Made by a program: the position numbers and the translations under genes | Assembly: GCA_004151065.3 (NCBI GenBank) | Contig: NWUY0304359112.1 | Location: 1 to 36,904 of the forward strand | DNA: 36,904 bases | Direction: 5' to 3' | From: Larix sibirica | Lineage: Eukaryota; Streptophyta; Pinopsida; Pinales; Pinaceae | Part shown: piece by piece, positions 1-9,379 of the stretch | Position numbering within the stretch: position 1 is the first letter of the stretch | How the letters are laid out: every line of letters begins with the position of its first letter | Notes under the pieces: model-generated | Database searches by the model: none | Told to the model about the DNA's origin: nothing | Seen by the model: only the letters and a program-made list of their open reading frames with translations

Positions 1-325
1 TATGTTAGTTGAGACTGTAAAACTGGCTATCATGGGCACGCTCAGAGTTCTATATAAGTAATTCTGTTTACAGTTCTGCATAGGACCTGGTACAAATAAA
101 AAGAAAAAATGTTCAAGAAATTAAAAATATACCTTTCAAAACTGTCAAAATTTTCATGAAAAAATACAGACAAAACTCTATGCCTTCCGGATGAACAAAG
201 GGTCCGGTCCAAAGACCAAAAATAACTCTGCCTCTGCACCTAGATATCCCACTGTGGCTACGGAATATTCAAGCTAAATGAATTCTAAGTCAACCAATTC
301 AAGTGCAATTGATTTCGTTTATACA

Positions 326-415
326 AGCTCTGCTGCCAGTGGGGTATCTATATCAATTTAGAACTGAGTGAGCTCCGCTGCCAGTGGGGTTTCTATATCA
401 ATTTAGAACTGAGTA
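326..415. repeat. 45-bp tandem duplication, two copies
   Basis: Unit 1 is 326-370 and unit 2 is 371-415, directly abutting. They differ at only three positions (T/C at unit position 6, A/T at position 21, G/A at position 45). Each copy contains CTGCCAGTGGGGT followed by TCTATATCAATTTAGAACTG. No insertion or spacer lies between the copies, so a recent slippage or unequal-exchange duplication is the simplest explanation. There is no open frame that uses the repeat. Confidence 0.93.
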
Positions 416-670
416 TACTGAATCTGGAACAGGCGTAGCCTCAGGATCTTTGTTTCTAGAACAATCACCAGCCGTCTTCTGAACTTTTATTCATTACTTT
501 ATGAAATCTGATAATTCTTCCATCAGGTTTTTGTCCTGCCCACAAAATCAAGTTACAAGTATAAGTCTATGTTAATTTCCATCATAATTTCCAGCAGCAA
601 CAGCTTCAATGTAATTGCTACTAGTGGATTCCAAAGTATGAGAAGCATGCATGAAGTGTAATCATTGCAG

Positions 671-993
671 GATTTGTCTACAGGTCATCATGGGACGTGT
701 GATATTGTGTGTGTGGCAGCACTGAATATTGTCTGTGGGTGTGGCAGTGTTGAGCACCAGGTGGCATGCAAATAGGATTACCTCCAGGTGGTGGCAGGGA
801 ATGATAGTGTTTACACTTTGCGTTTACATTTGTCAAAGGGTTGCTTTGCTCACGGAGTTGGTATGGCATACTTCAAGATTTGTCTACAGGTCATCATGGG
901 ACGTGTGGTATTGCGCGTGTGGCAGCACTGAATATTGTGGGTGTGGTAGCATTGCGCCCCAAGTGGCATGCAAATCAGATTACCTCCAGGTGG
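671..993. repeat. ~120-bp direct repeat, two diverged copies
   Basis: Copy 1 (671-791) and copy 2 (877-993) both begin GATTTGTCTACAGGTCATCA and end ATTACCTCCAGGTGG. They share the core GGCAGCACTGAATATTGT and a GTGGCATGCAAAT segment. Copy 2 is a few bases shorter, and scattered substitutions lie in the centre. The copies are about 205 bp apart, with an 85-bp unrelated spacer. The minus strand of both copies begins with the same Pro-Pro-Gly-Gly-Asn reading, but no protein family is recognised. It looks like a local segmental duplication. Confidence 0.9.
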
Positions 994-1570
994 GAGTTAC
1001 GCTTTTTCTTTATGTTATCTCAAATTACCAAAAGCATCTGAGTCATTAACTGGCAATACTTCGTATAACTAGAGACTCAGTAAAGGCTGACTAGGTCCTA
1101 GTTTTATGCACAGCTCAGTCTTTGAGGGGAAGAACTCCTCGAAATAGGAGTATCGTCACTCTCCCTTTTTCCGAACTCAATTCTTTTCTCTTGGCAGAGT
1201 ATTTTGTAAAAACCATAGCACAAAAATAAGTAAAAATGGAGAATAAAAGCTTATTACAGCCTTTCCATTAACTTAATAAACCCTGATTATCTCGTAGTCC
1301 ATGTTATGTATACTATGATCACCAGTAGTAATTTTGTAATTGCTGCATATAAAGCACGACCCTCTTGGCTCTGGAATTCTTACCAAATTTGTTATCCATG
1401 CATTCTTTCTATTGCTCTTGGAAGTAATTGGCTTACTTCTCCATTAGCCCATGATTCTAGAACTAACAATAGCCATGCACTTTCTGTATTAAACTAAAAT
1501 ACTAAATTATTCAAGAGCCTAACTTTGCGGGACTAAGGAGGATTAAGTGGTACTAGCCAAAAAAATTTAC

Positions 1571-1813
1571 TCACTCAATGGCGGGGTTATTTCTTCCATC
1601 CATATCATCCAGTCTGTCGGTTGATCCTCGAAGCTTAGGGACACAATATTTTATTTTATTCTTATCTTTGTCATAAAAGACTACAGCCACAACTTGCTTG
1701 CCCAAACTCTGCTGCCAAAGATTTGTGAAGACATTTACTTGGCGGAAGATTTGCAAAGCCAGCCTGTATTTGTTTCTACTTATATGATCGGTTCTGGTGG
1801 TGAGGAGAGGAGC
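1571..1813 (-). pseudogene. Exon-like coding fragment, unknown protein
   Basis: The minus strand is open from about 1813 down to a TGA at 1571-1573, with no ATG near its 5' end. The reading is balanced and protein-like, unlike the surrounding low-complexity ORFs. It contains LWQQSLGKQVVAVVFYDKDK, then an Ile/Lys-rich strand, then CVPKLRGSTDRLDDMDGRNN and a final PAIE. A hydrophobic beta-strand-like VVAVVFYD followed by charged turns resembles a real domain edge, but I do not recognise the family. The 3' end (GAG|TGAGTAAAT) could be a splice-donor remnant, which would make this an exon captured from nuclear DNA. A chance ORF is possible. Confidence 0.3.
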
Positions 1814-1899
1814 TCAAGCTCTGATGATTCTAGGTATGGTTCCCTTTCTTCTGGTTCGGTGACCCTCCACAACCAAGGGGTTGGATATAGTAAAAATAA

Positions 1900-2831
1900 C
1901 ATTAATTAATGAATTAATTGACGTCCAAGTGCAAAACTCTTTGGATTTCCTTAAACGAATGCCGGACTTAAACTGTATCAAATTTGAGGACCCGAAACCA
2001 GATGAGTAACTTAATAGGCTTTCTAAAACTATTTACCTATTCATTTAATTAAGTGGGCTAAAAAAAGAGTAGTGTTATAGAAAAAACCTTCTAGCTAGCG
2101 ATTTGAGGAGAGTTTAGGTTCTAAAATAGAGCACTTATCCCCTAAAGTAAAAAGAAATAAAAAGACATACTGTGAATTTATTCATCTTTTATCAAGAGAC
2201 ATACGGGCTTTGAAACCGATCCAATCGAGGCACAGTTCAGATCGAGGCTTTGAATAGCTACGATTTTTCCATCTTTTAACACGTAAGGGCGAGACGTTTG
2301 ACCCGGCTAGGTTATAACCATAACATAATAGAGAGGAGGCACTCCTTTCTCTCTCAATAGTTGGAACAGTGGAGCTGTCAACAGGCAGAAGAGTCGCGGT
2401 GCCGGGTCAACTTATTATTCTCCATGGGTAGGGAAAGCTTATTCGAGTTGGAGAACAGGCGCTAGCAACCCGGAACAAGGGGCATACAAAGGGGAGAAAC
2501 TAAACCCTACCCGTACATAGACGCATTTCTCTCTTGCATCGGTGATAAACACTTATATACCCGGTTCTAACCATGATGAGTAACCAGATCTGCCTTCCGG
2601 AACTATGCATTGAAAGAATAAACCGCCCATAACATATCTTTAAACCTGCTAACTCTCGCTACTGGAACAGCTTAAGTGCCCGCCCTAGCGCGGATAAGGT
2701 GAGAATATATCCATACAATAATACCCAAGATTTGAGGGGAAGAAAGAAGTACGCACAAACGGGTCCTGTTCTGCTTTCCCAGCTAGTAAAACAATACTTT
2801 CACATTCACAGGTGGTCAATGTTCTTTGCAG
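1900..2831. other. Gene-less spacer
   Basis: I see no gene. The stretch contains A/T-rich DNA around 1900-2200, then GC-richer spacer with a short imperfect inverted repeat near 2330-2362 (GAGAGGAG...CTCCTTTCTCTC). The short minus-strand ORF at 2685-2933 is antisense to the copia fragment that follows and is regarded as its shadow. Confidence 0.5.
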
Positions 2832-3062
2832 GTTCGAGATGCTGTGATAACATCTTGTGTTGATGGATACAGTAATACTTCCACAACTTACAAGATTAAT
2901 ATTCCAGCACAGCGAAAGACAGTAGTGAGCCAAGACGTGGAGTTTTATGAGGACGTGAGATCTTATAGTTAAAAGGTTTCTCCTTCAGTTATTGAGGAGA
3001 GCGAGGAGGTTACTATTTTTTTTCAGGCTGATTCAAGGGTTAGAGCCAAGTTAGAGTCATAG
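2832..3062 (+). mobile_element. Degraded Ty1/copia polyprotein fragment
   Basis: The plus-strand frame starting at GTT 2832 reads, from 2865, GYSNTSTTYKINIPAQRKTV and then VSQDVEFYED. This matches the well-known stretch between integrase and reverse transcriptase in Ty1/copia polyproteins: V-G-Y-S-x-x-S-K-A-Y-[RK]-I, a few residues, then K-x-[VI]-x-S-R-D-V-x-F-x-E. Expected Arg is Gln and the residue after Phe is Tyr, and an in-frame TAA sits at 2970-2972. The frame then continues open with an acidic stretch (PSVIEESEEV) to TAG 3060-3062, as in the copia linker. No reverse transcriptase, LTR or primer-binding site was found nearby. It is a non-functional relic, most likely of nuclear origin. 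Confidence 0.8.
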
Positions 3063-4080
3063 GTAAATAAAGTTATATTGGGGTCGGATATGCCCTCACC
3101 TTATATTCCAGTTCGCAGGAAGCCAAGATGGCGGCTTACTAGTATACCTCTTGCTAGACTCTAAAAGCGAGTGATCCATATAAGGAAGGAATTGAACATA
3201 ATTGAATTCTATCACGTCCTCCGCATCTTCAACTCGGAGGTAGACAAACAAGCAAATGGGGGTTACTCTTGGTTTTCTCCGCAAACGTCGGGGGGGTAGC
3301 ATTTCACTTCACACTCCACGTATCCCCCACCATAAATGACATTAAGGAACGAGCCCAACCTTCTTACACGCGTCCTAACATGCCATGCGGTCAATGGGGG
3401 GAAGGAAACTAAGCTCCCGTTAGCTGAATATTGGATTCCGTAGCAGCACCTAAGGAAGGAAAAAAGGTATACAGATCAATGGTGTGAGTCATATTATCGA
3501 TGATATCCTTAAGTATGGTCTCATTATACTCAACGATATGAGAAAGTTACTGAGCCTTTTTAGAGGTATAGGTAGCCCTAGGTGGCATGAATAAAGACTA
3601 AGGTGAAGTAAAAGGATCTAAGAGGGAATAAAAGGAAACACTCACACAACACATCAATCAAACAAGCTGCTGTTACTCAGAGCATTACCATAAGATTATA
3701 CATCCATCATTTAGATCGACACAGGAACAACCGCATAGATGATTTGTTGAGATACATCACTACCCGATGAGGTATAAGTGGAGATTTTATCTACACCGAA
3801 GCGCCGGTCAGAATGCTGGTGTATCAAGGTCACTTAGTGCTCACAGGGTATAAATCTTTATTTGGAGAACGAACCGGGAAATACGCTGGAATTGGCTGGG
3901 ATGCTATCTCCTCTCTTGCATATAAATTATCTGCATATGGAGGTCAGCTATCCTTCTCTTACTTACCGGGTTACACCTATTATAGGCACCCCTATCGGAG
4001 CAAGCCCCTCTATCTATATTATAGCGCAGTGGTTACTGGTATTGGTGGATTATTACTAAAAGGAGCTCTTTGGCAACCTT
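3063..4080. other. Gene-less spacer after the copia fragment
   Basis: No further copia domain could be read here. The 3096-3302 minus-strand ORF (basic N-terminal PPRRLRRKPR) and the 3813-4082 plus-strand ORF are short and show no motif. The second begins to enter the TATTGGG/ATTCTAT-type repeats of the next region. Confidence 0.45.
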
Positions 4081-4087
4081 AGCATAG

Positions 4088-4643
4088 ACTATTGGGATTC
4101 TCTATGGAACCTATCCTATGGGCTATTCTATCTTAGCCAGGCTTCGTCTATTGGGTGGGATATTCTATCACTATGGACTTCCTGGGCATCAGAGCATAAG
4201 TCTTTGCTTAGCTTGGCATCAGAGGCAGAACCTACCTTTCATTAGCTAGGTAAGTTCCTTAAGTCAATGGCACTTACCCTTTTTTGCACTCAGCCTCTTT
4301 CTTTATTCGGTTTAGTAAACAGAGCTAAGGTGCATTTCTTTCCTCAGCTAGGCCGGGCATTAGATATATATATATATTTATAAGTCTTTCTATTCACGGG
4401 CATCAGAGATCCGATCCTTTCCTTCCTTTGGTTTTAGAGCTTATTTTTCTAAGTATAGATTATTGGGATATTCTATGCTTACATTCCTATTATAGGCTAG
4501 TATTGCTATTCTATCTTTTTATTCCTGGGCCTACTATTAAGATGAGCGGTATTGGGCTATTCTATTTCTACTATAGTAGAGAGTTAGCTGAGATGCGCTT
4601 TTTATTTCTATGGGTTTCATTACTGCTCTCCTTACTTCATTAG
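4088..4643. repeat. Diffuse array of degenerate short repeats
   Basis: Variants of ATTGGG(A)TATTCTAT recur at about 4091, 4120, 4150, 4462, 4501 and 4551. GGCATCAGAG recurs at 4185, 4215 and 4399, twice preceded by ATAAGTCTTT (4196 and 4380). Spacing is irregular. This is what repeated short duplications followed by divergence would leave. The 71-codon ORF at 4428-4643 is rich in Tyr, Leu and Phe because the repeats are T-rich, and is not called as a gene. Confidence 0.7.
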
Positions 4644-5030
4644 CTCTATTCGGAATGACAAAAGAAAGCGCTTAGTTCTACTGAAGTGTATTAAGTGCAT
4701 ACCAGGAAGTAGTAATCACAAGGGGGGTTTAAGTCAAGATTGTTGTCGCTCATAACCCCAGATGAGGAATCTATGCTCTACCCCTACCCACTTTCTTTTT
4801 CTTTTTTTTTACTTAATAAACCATGCCAAATGCAGCGGTTTATGCTTATTGGAAGGTACAGAGGGACGTGGTAAGGAATTCTATTTATTAGAGGTCCTCA
4901 TTCTATTCCTCGCGGAGCCACTTAAGGCTTGCTTATTCACTTGCTCATTAAGGCTCGCTGGGGATATACTTTTGGGTTCAAAATAGAATAGGTTGTAATA
5001 GTGTGTAATAGGTGACTAGTAGTAGTAGGT
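4644..5030. other. Gene-less spacer
   Basis: Nothing recognisable is present. A C/T-rich run lies near 4786-4812, and a 74-codon ORF (4762-4986) with no motif crosses the stretch. Confidence 0.45.
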
Positions 5031-5330
5031 GAGTAAGTCTAAGTCTAGCGTTAGCGTGTAGATAGCGCTAGCGTGAGGAAGGTAGCTTAGCTGTCTTTCC
5101 GTATCCTTCCTGTCAATATCTTTCTTTGTTTTGGTTCGAGCGATTATATAGCGTTAGCCCGTGAGCCTTACCCTTATGCTTGAAAAGTAGAAGTCTAGCG
5201 TGATGTTTAGCGTGAGTAAGTATGGTTAGGAAGTAGCGTTAGTAAGTCTATCCTTAGGAGCAGTGAGGTGCAGCTGTGAATGGGTTAAGTATATGCGTTG
5301 GGCTGTGCTGACGGTGCAGCTGTGACGGGA
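5015..5330. repeat. Degenerate TAGCG/GTTAGCGTG repeat array
   Basis: The motif TAGCGTTAGCGTG and close variants (TCTAGCGTGA, TAGCGCTAGCGTG, GTAGCGTTAGTAAG, TAGCGTTAGCCCGTGAG) recur through 5040-5250. GGTGCAGCTGTGA then occurs twice, at 5267 and 5313. AGTAAGTCTA occurs at 5032 and about 5239. No fixed period is seen. It reads as a slippage-derived, diverged array with no coding potential. Confidence 0.7.
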
Positions 5331-7480
5331 ATGTCCCAATAGAGGTTATCCCTTACCTTCAATTCTAAAAAGGGTCCTTGTAAGTAAGAGGTGAGGGAGA
5401 GGGTAATGTCTACAGCGGTAAAGCCCCTGTCTTTGCTTTCTCTTTCTTTTTTTAACCCTAAGTTCCTGGCCAGTAATCACAATTTTTCTTTCCTTGACCG
5501 TCCGACGGAAGGGAGGCTCATGGTAATGCCCTTAAATTAATATGTAATCGTTCGTTCAATGCGCTAAAATGAATATGTGATCCTTCCTTCCATCGTTGGG
5601 AATTATAAAAAGAACCGGTGGGTCCGTCCCTCTTATCTTGCAGAGGTGCGTTCCTGAACCCTAAGGTAGCTTTGGGCCACTCTGTGATGCCCATAAAGCC
5701 AAAATCTCTTATCAGTTGCTTGGCTTCCTTTTTCCGGGTCTGAAACCCTGAACCCTAACGTGGCGCTCGTAACTCCGAGAAGCTCTTAAAAAGTGTAGGC
5801 AAGCACTCTAACTCGAGGGAAGGGATTTATCCTCCACCGATGCTAATGAACGGCACGTATTGATGCCGAAGGTGTTTAATCGGATGGTGACCGTCTATAT
5901 GGATGGAAGCGGGTAACAAAATATAAGGTCTTCGTCACTTATTTAATATAAAATACTCTAGTCTAGCGAAGGTGATAACGAGGAAAGTAGCTGGCCTTAG
6001 AGCGATGGTGAGAAGGCTAAATGGTGAATGTAAATGACTCTATCCCAACCGGTAAGTACTAAACGCTAGACTGGTCCCCGCCTTTCCCGATAGGGGATAC
6101 GCCTAACTTGGTCACTAAGTGCACTAACTTCGTAACTCCTAAAAGCAATAATGATTGGTGTTGGCTAAGGCATATTAATGGAAGACTTGCTAAGGTTCCT
6201 GGTTGCTCGGGCAAGGTAACTCCAGGCAAGTATATATATAAAGGAAGGATGGGTGGTGTTCCTCAACGCTTGAACGCTTCCACGCCGGCAAGCTAATAAG
6301 CAAGCCTTAACGGAACCACAAGGAACAATTGCTCACCTGAAGGATGCCCCCCACTTCAAGTAAATTAGGAATAATTGCATGTTTTACGTAGGAGGACAAG
6401 GAAGGCAACTGTGCGCTTATGGGCGCTAGCAAAAAAAGGTGGGAAGGCTGCCCCGTAGAGAAGTAAGGGAGCGTAACTATAATGGGCCTATGTATGCGTG
6501 GAATGCTCAAAATCCTAGGTGACTAACTCTGGAAGACAAGCAAGATGGTGGGTAATCTAATATGGTAGGTAGGCTATTCCGTGTAAAGTGCGGTGGTCCC
6601 ACCCTGCCTTCTTACCATAAGGCGCTATCGTCCGTCAAGAAAATATAACAGCGGCTTATACATGGATAGTGCAGATTCCTTCGCGCGTCCAATTCCTCGG
6701 GCTAAAGGACCAACTGTTAACTACTGGCTACACTTTACAATTACGCGCCTAATTGTACTTAGTTGCAACACATTTTAAAACCCCGAGATCTAATCCAACT
6801 GACTGAGCGCTTTGAATGAGATGGATGAGATTGTCAAGGTCTAACTATATATGTATGTATGAAGGGAGGAGGTTATACCGCGGTTTTTGCCAACGGGTGA
6901 TACTAGCTGGATTAAGGGTTCCTGCCTATCTATATAGTTGTAACCGGACTCCTAAGTCCGAAGAGCTCTCTCCCAATGATTATGATTTCCAAGTGGTTTC
7001 CTCCATAGTAAGGGAGCGTATGTCCTATCCCTCAAGGTGGAGCGCTCTCCCCTATCTCTAGGTGTAAACTCTAGGGTATTCAACCCTGTGGTTGCCGGGA
7101 AGGTAAGGGTAGTCTAACCATAGGAAGTTGTCCCTCCGACCGATGATTGTTGGAGGCTCATGGTAATGCTCTTAGGGTCAATGTCCATTAGAAAGACAAT
7201 GAAAGGTGCAAAGAGAATACAATGAATAATACCATTGGGGTAGATACAGCGGGTTGGGCTTGTTCCTGGCCGTTGATAGCCTAATGGTGAAGGATAAGAA
7301 GCTTATATATATGGACTTCCTTCCCTGGTTCAGTCTCATCTATGGCTCTCTCTTTATATATGTCATAACGCTTTTCTTTTCTGCTGAGTTCAGTCCTGAC
7401 GCTGGGTTGGTTCTCTTCTCTGGTTTAATGGTAAGTCTGCTGACTAGGGCTTGCTTGTTTTCCTCGCTGTAAGATCCTGG
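5331..7480. other. Spacer flanked by a 21-bp repeat pair; unassigned ORFs
   Basis: GGAGGCTCATGGTAATGC followed by a pyrimidine and CTTA lies at 5512-5534 and 7152-7174, with CCGACC/CCGACG-like sequence just upstream in both. Between them the sequence is GC-richer and looks less repetitive. Short ORFs at 6108-6296, 6593-6778, 6816-7061 and 7254-7472 (60-81 codons) carry no motif I can assign. I looked for mitovirus polymerase motifs (GDD context), rRNA, group II intron domain V and L3-type ribosomal protein features and did not find a convincing one. I cannot say what, if anything, this stretch encodes. Confidence 0.35.
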
Positions 7481-7868
7481 TTGTGCTTATGAGGCAGGGT
7501 CTAAGCGAGAGAAGTGTGCTGGCCCTATTGCATGTATTTCTGGCTATTTGGTGATAAATATTGCCAGGAACTCCCCACAGGCTGTGTCTCTATATAGTAA
7601 ATGTAAATAAAGCAGCAGGAGGAAATGAAAGCTTCCTCGTTTCCGCTGTTGACTACGCGTAGACGGATAAGGGAAGAAGTATAAGGGTCTAATGAATGTA
7701 TAATACTTGAAGGCCTCTTTGGCACTCATAGACTGACTGCATTCATTTTGTGTTTCTGGGGCAAGGATTTCAAGGAATAGCAATTCCCTTAACATTCTAT
7801 GTGCTTATTGGCTTGGCTTACAGCTGTATTGTAGGAATCTCTGTGGTTCGTTGTTCCTTGAAGAGCTT
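7481..7868. other. Gene-less spacer
   Basis: Two overlapping minus-strand ORFs (66 and 83 codons, 7525-7795) are rich in Ser, Tyr and Leu and have no motif. Nothing else is seen. Confidence 0.4.
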
Positions 7869-8390
7869 TTATAAGAGACAGAAGAGAAGGATCCATCCGC
7901 AAAGGCAGTAAGTCATGAGCAAGAACTCTGAGGAGATACTAGAGTAGGTCCCCTTGAGTCCAGAATGAATGTAGGTGTCCTCTACAGCTTTCTTTCTGAG
8001 CTGACTTATGAAGTAATTGAACGAGCGCACCATCAGTTGAAGAAAAAGCATTCCCAGCATAAGCATTTGAACCGGCATCATAATTTCCAGTACCAACAAC
8101 ACAAGGAGGACCCGGAGGGACACATACGAGGTAGGAGTGTGTGGAAGTTGCTGAGTTTCCCAAGGCTTATTGTAAGGAGGGTGCAAAGGAGGTATGAAGC
8201 ATAGGTTACAAAGTATAGTCCCACCAAAGGAGGTTAAGTTCCCAAGGCTTATTTCTAAGGTATATTCCCAAGTCTGATTTCCAAAGGCAATAGGTATGAG
8301 GTTGGTTACCAAGTCCCCCCAAGGCGGTAGGTAAGTGTTTGGTACCGTGCAGCTAATATCGTCGTTGCCCCAGGCGGTGGTAACATCCAT
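7869..8390 (-). CDS. Hypothetical ORF of 173 codons, probably not a gene
   Basis: This is the longest open frame in the window. The first ATG codon is at 8390; a TTG one codon earlier is also in frame. The product starts MDVTTAWGNDDISCTVPNTY, has a Pro-rich middle (PPLHPPYNKPW) and one clear hydrophobic segment about two-thirds along (LRVLLVLLVLEIMMPVQMLM) that could cross a membrane, then a Cys/Leu-rich end. No family is recognised. The frame runs through degenerate repeats (CCAAGGCTTATT units at 8157 and 8239, and an Ala/Gly-type block at 8.0-8.1 kb) that read equally well in another frame. Under the assumed base composition a run this long is only mildly unexpected, so it is probably a chance ORF. 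Confidence 0.15.
   Translation of the reverse strand: MDVTTAWGNDDISCTVPNTYLPPWGDLVTNLIPIAFGNQTWEYTLEISLGNLTSFGGTILCNLCFIPPLHPPYNKPWETQQLPHTPTSYVSLRVLLVLLVLEIMMPVQMLMLGMLFLQLMVRSFNYFISQLRKKAVEDTYIHSGLKGTYSSISSEFLLMTYCLCGWILLFCLL
8005..8115 (-). repeat. Ala/Gly/Ser-rich repeat-family block A
   Basis: On the minus strand this reads GTGNYDAGSNAYAGNAFSST and onward without a stop. The bases ATTCCCAGCATAAGCATT (8050-8067) recur with one mismatch at 18240-18257. The composition (GCT, ACT, GGT, TCA codons) and the Asn-Ala-Tyr-Ala motif link it to the blocks at 11.8-12.4, 18.2-18.4, 27.6-28.0 and 33.1-33.3 kb. It is a member of a dispersed degenerate repeat family; coding function is unproven. Confidence 0.5.
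8157..8253. repeat. Short direct repeat TTCCCAAGGCTTATT, two copies
   Basis: Identical 15-mers at 8157-8171 and 8239-8253 (offset 82). Looser CCAAAGG and CCCCAAGGCGG variants follow at 8224, about 8280 and about 8320, so this is a small degenerate array inside the 173-codon ORF. Confidence 0.8.
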
Positions 8391-8399
8391 CAATCAGTG

Positions 8400-9040
8400 A
8401 ACATATATCAGTTGGGAACATGGGTAACATAATATAATATATCTATTGCATTGTGGTCCACATGGGACTACTGGTTCGCATTCCTAGGTCTTAATAGCGT
8501 AGGTAAGCAAGCAAGATATAAATGGGCAATAATATCTCAAGCAGGTAGGTGGGGCTGTGGCCTTTAGGTATTAACCTCCCTAAGTCTTCTGGTTGGAGTA
8601 AGTTTGTAAGCAAATGCTTCCATCCCACGAATCATAGAAAAATATAATGAAATGGCGAGCTTCAGTAATTTCTATACATTCCATATTTCCAATACTAAAT
8701 AGAGAGAATAATATATATTATTCTATTCCCTTCTTAGAAATAAGAGTAGATTATTATATATGAGAGATTATGCTATCCCATATTTGGATATGATTTGAGC
8801 GCCAACTTGAAATATATCCATCCATAGCCATTGTATTTTCTACGGAGTATAATAAGCATAATAATGTAAATAAGCTAATTCGCGGGGATATTGGTAATAG
8901 AGTAAGTGTGTTTTTGTATGTGATAACCGAATATGTTTTTATTGTCGAAGCATTAAGTGGACGTGTGTCTCGTCGCTATCGGCAGCATCCTGTGTGCTCG
9001 CTAGTATCGAGCGGTAGGGGTAATAAGGACCAACCTTGCA
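8400..9040. other. AT-rich gene-less spacer with a palindrome
   Basis: No gene is seen. The stretch is strongly AT-rich around 8640-8900, where the perfect 20-bp palindrome listed separately lies. The 78-codon ORF from 8908 has no motif. Confidence 0.45.
8705..8724. repeat. Perfect 20-bp AT palindrome
   Basis: AGAATAATATATATTATTCT equals its own reverse complement over all 20 bases. It could extrude as a cruciform or fold in RNA, but with no loop and an AT core it would be weak. A related ATTATTATATAT run follows about 30 bp downstream. Confidence 0.85.
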
Positions 9041-9049
9041 TGCATTCAA

Positions 9050-9379
9050 TTAATTTAGTTTCCTACGCCATGTTGCTTGTCGTCCTTTGTTCGTGTGGTT
9101 CATTCTATATTTATCTGTATTTTGGGCCTTTATGGTGCATGTAGGGGTTGTTTCATTTAGGTAGGGTGAGCGGTGTGTTGCGTGCGTGTGGGGTTGTTCC
9201 GGGGGTTCCGGTTTCGGGTTTCTTTTCTGGTTCGGATTCTTTTCTGGCTCGGGAATGCAGAGTGAAACGGGGGTTGTGAAGTGTGGAGAAAGAGAGGGGA
9301 GAGTTTCCCAATTTATTCCAATGGTATCCAGTTTCGGTTTCTTTTTATAAAAGGTCTGTGCATTCCGTCGGTGTAACAT
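9050..9379 (-). CDS. Hypothetical Pro/Lys/Asn-rich ORF, probably not a gene
   Basis: An ATG-started frame of 109 codons. The middle is PEPEKNPNQKRNPKPEPPEQ, a charged Pro-rich run produced by the antisense of the G/T-rich repeat at 9220-9253. There are no hydrophobic segments, and no domain is recognised. The low-complexity core comes from repeat DNA, which favours a chance ORF. Confidence 0.12.
   Translation of the reverse strand: MLHRRNAQTFYKKKPKLDTIGINWETLPSLSPHFTTPVSLCIPEPEKNPNQKRNPKPEPPEQPHTHATHRSPYLNETTPTCTIKAQNTDKYRMNHTNKGRQATWRRKLN
9220..9253. repeat. 17-bp tandem duplication
   Basis: Units 9220-9236 and 9237-9253 both read TTCTTTTCTGG(T/C)TCGG(A/G), differing at two positions. Upstream GGGTTCCGG/TTTCGGG words suggest earlier, more diverged units. 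Confidence 0.85.

Larger units (their letters stand above)
1..1560. other. AT-rich gene-less region with duplications
   Basis: No gene is recognised here. The composition is AT-richer and less AAGG/CTTCC-like than most of the window, which fits captured nuclear DNA, though this is inference. It holds the two duplications listed separately (45-bp tandem, ~120-bp direct repeat). The ORFs of 60-106 codons across 678-1049 overlap the duplicated DNA on both strands and have no family resemblance, so they are not called as genes. Confidence 0.4.

Noticed and set aside
3862-4059. 65-codon ORF overlapping 3813-4082
   Set aside because: Two frames over the same repeat-rich DNA with no motif. Not supported as genes.
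6108-6296. Ribosomal protein L3-like text (GKVTPGKYIYKGRMGG)
   Set aside because: It loosely recalls the L3 glycine-rich loop but lacks the conserved Pro-Gly-Arg-Val and His/Arg-Met-Gly-Asn pattern, is only 62 codons, and L3 is not a plant mitochondrial gene.
5600-7100. Mitovirus-like RNA polymerase remnant
   Set aside because: The texture is less repetitive than elsewhere, but no GDD-type or other polymerase motif in a consistent frame was found.
7870-7878. TATAAGAGA as a plant mitochondrial promoter (also at 34769-34777)
   Set aside because: The consensus is CRTAAGAGA. Both sites have T in place of C, lack the usual AT-rich upstream box, and have no gene downstream.
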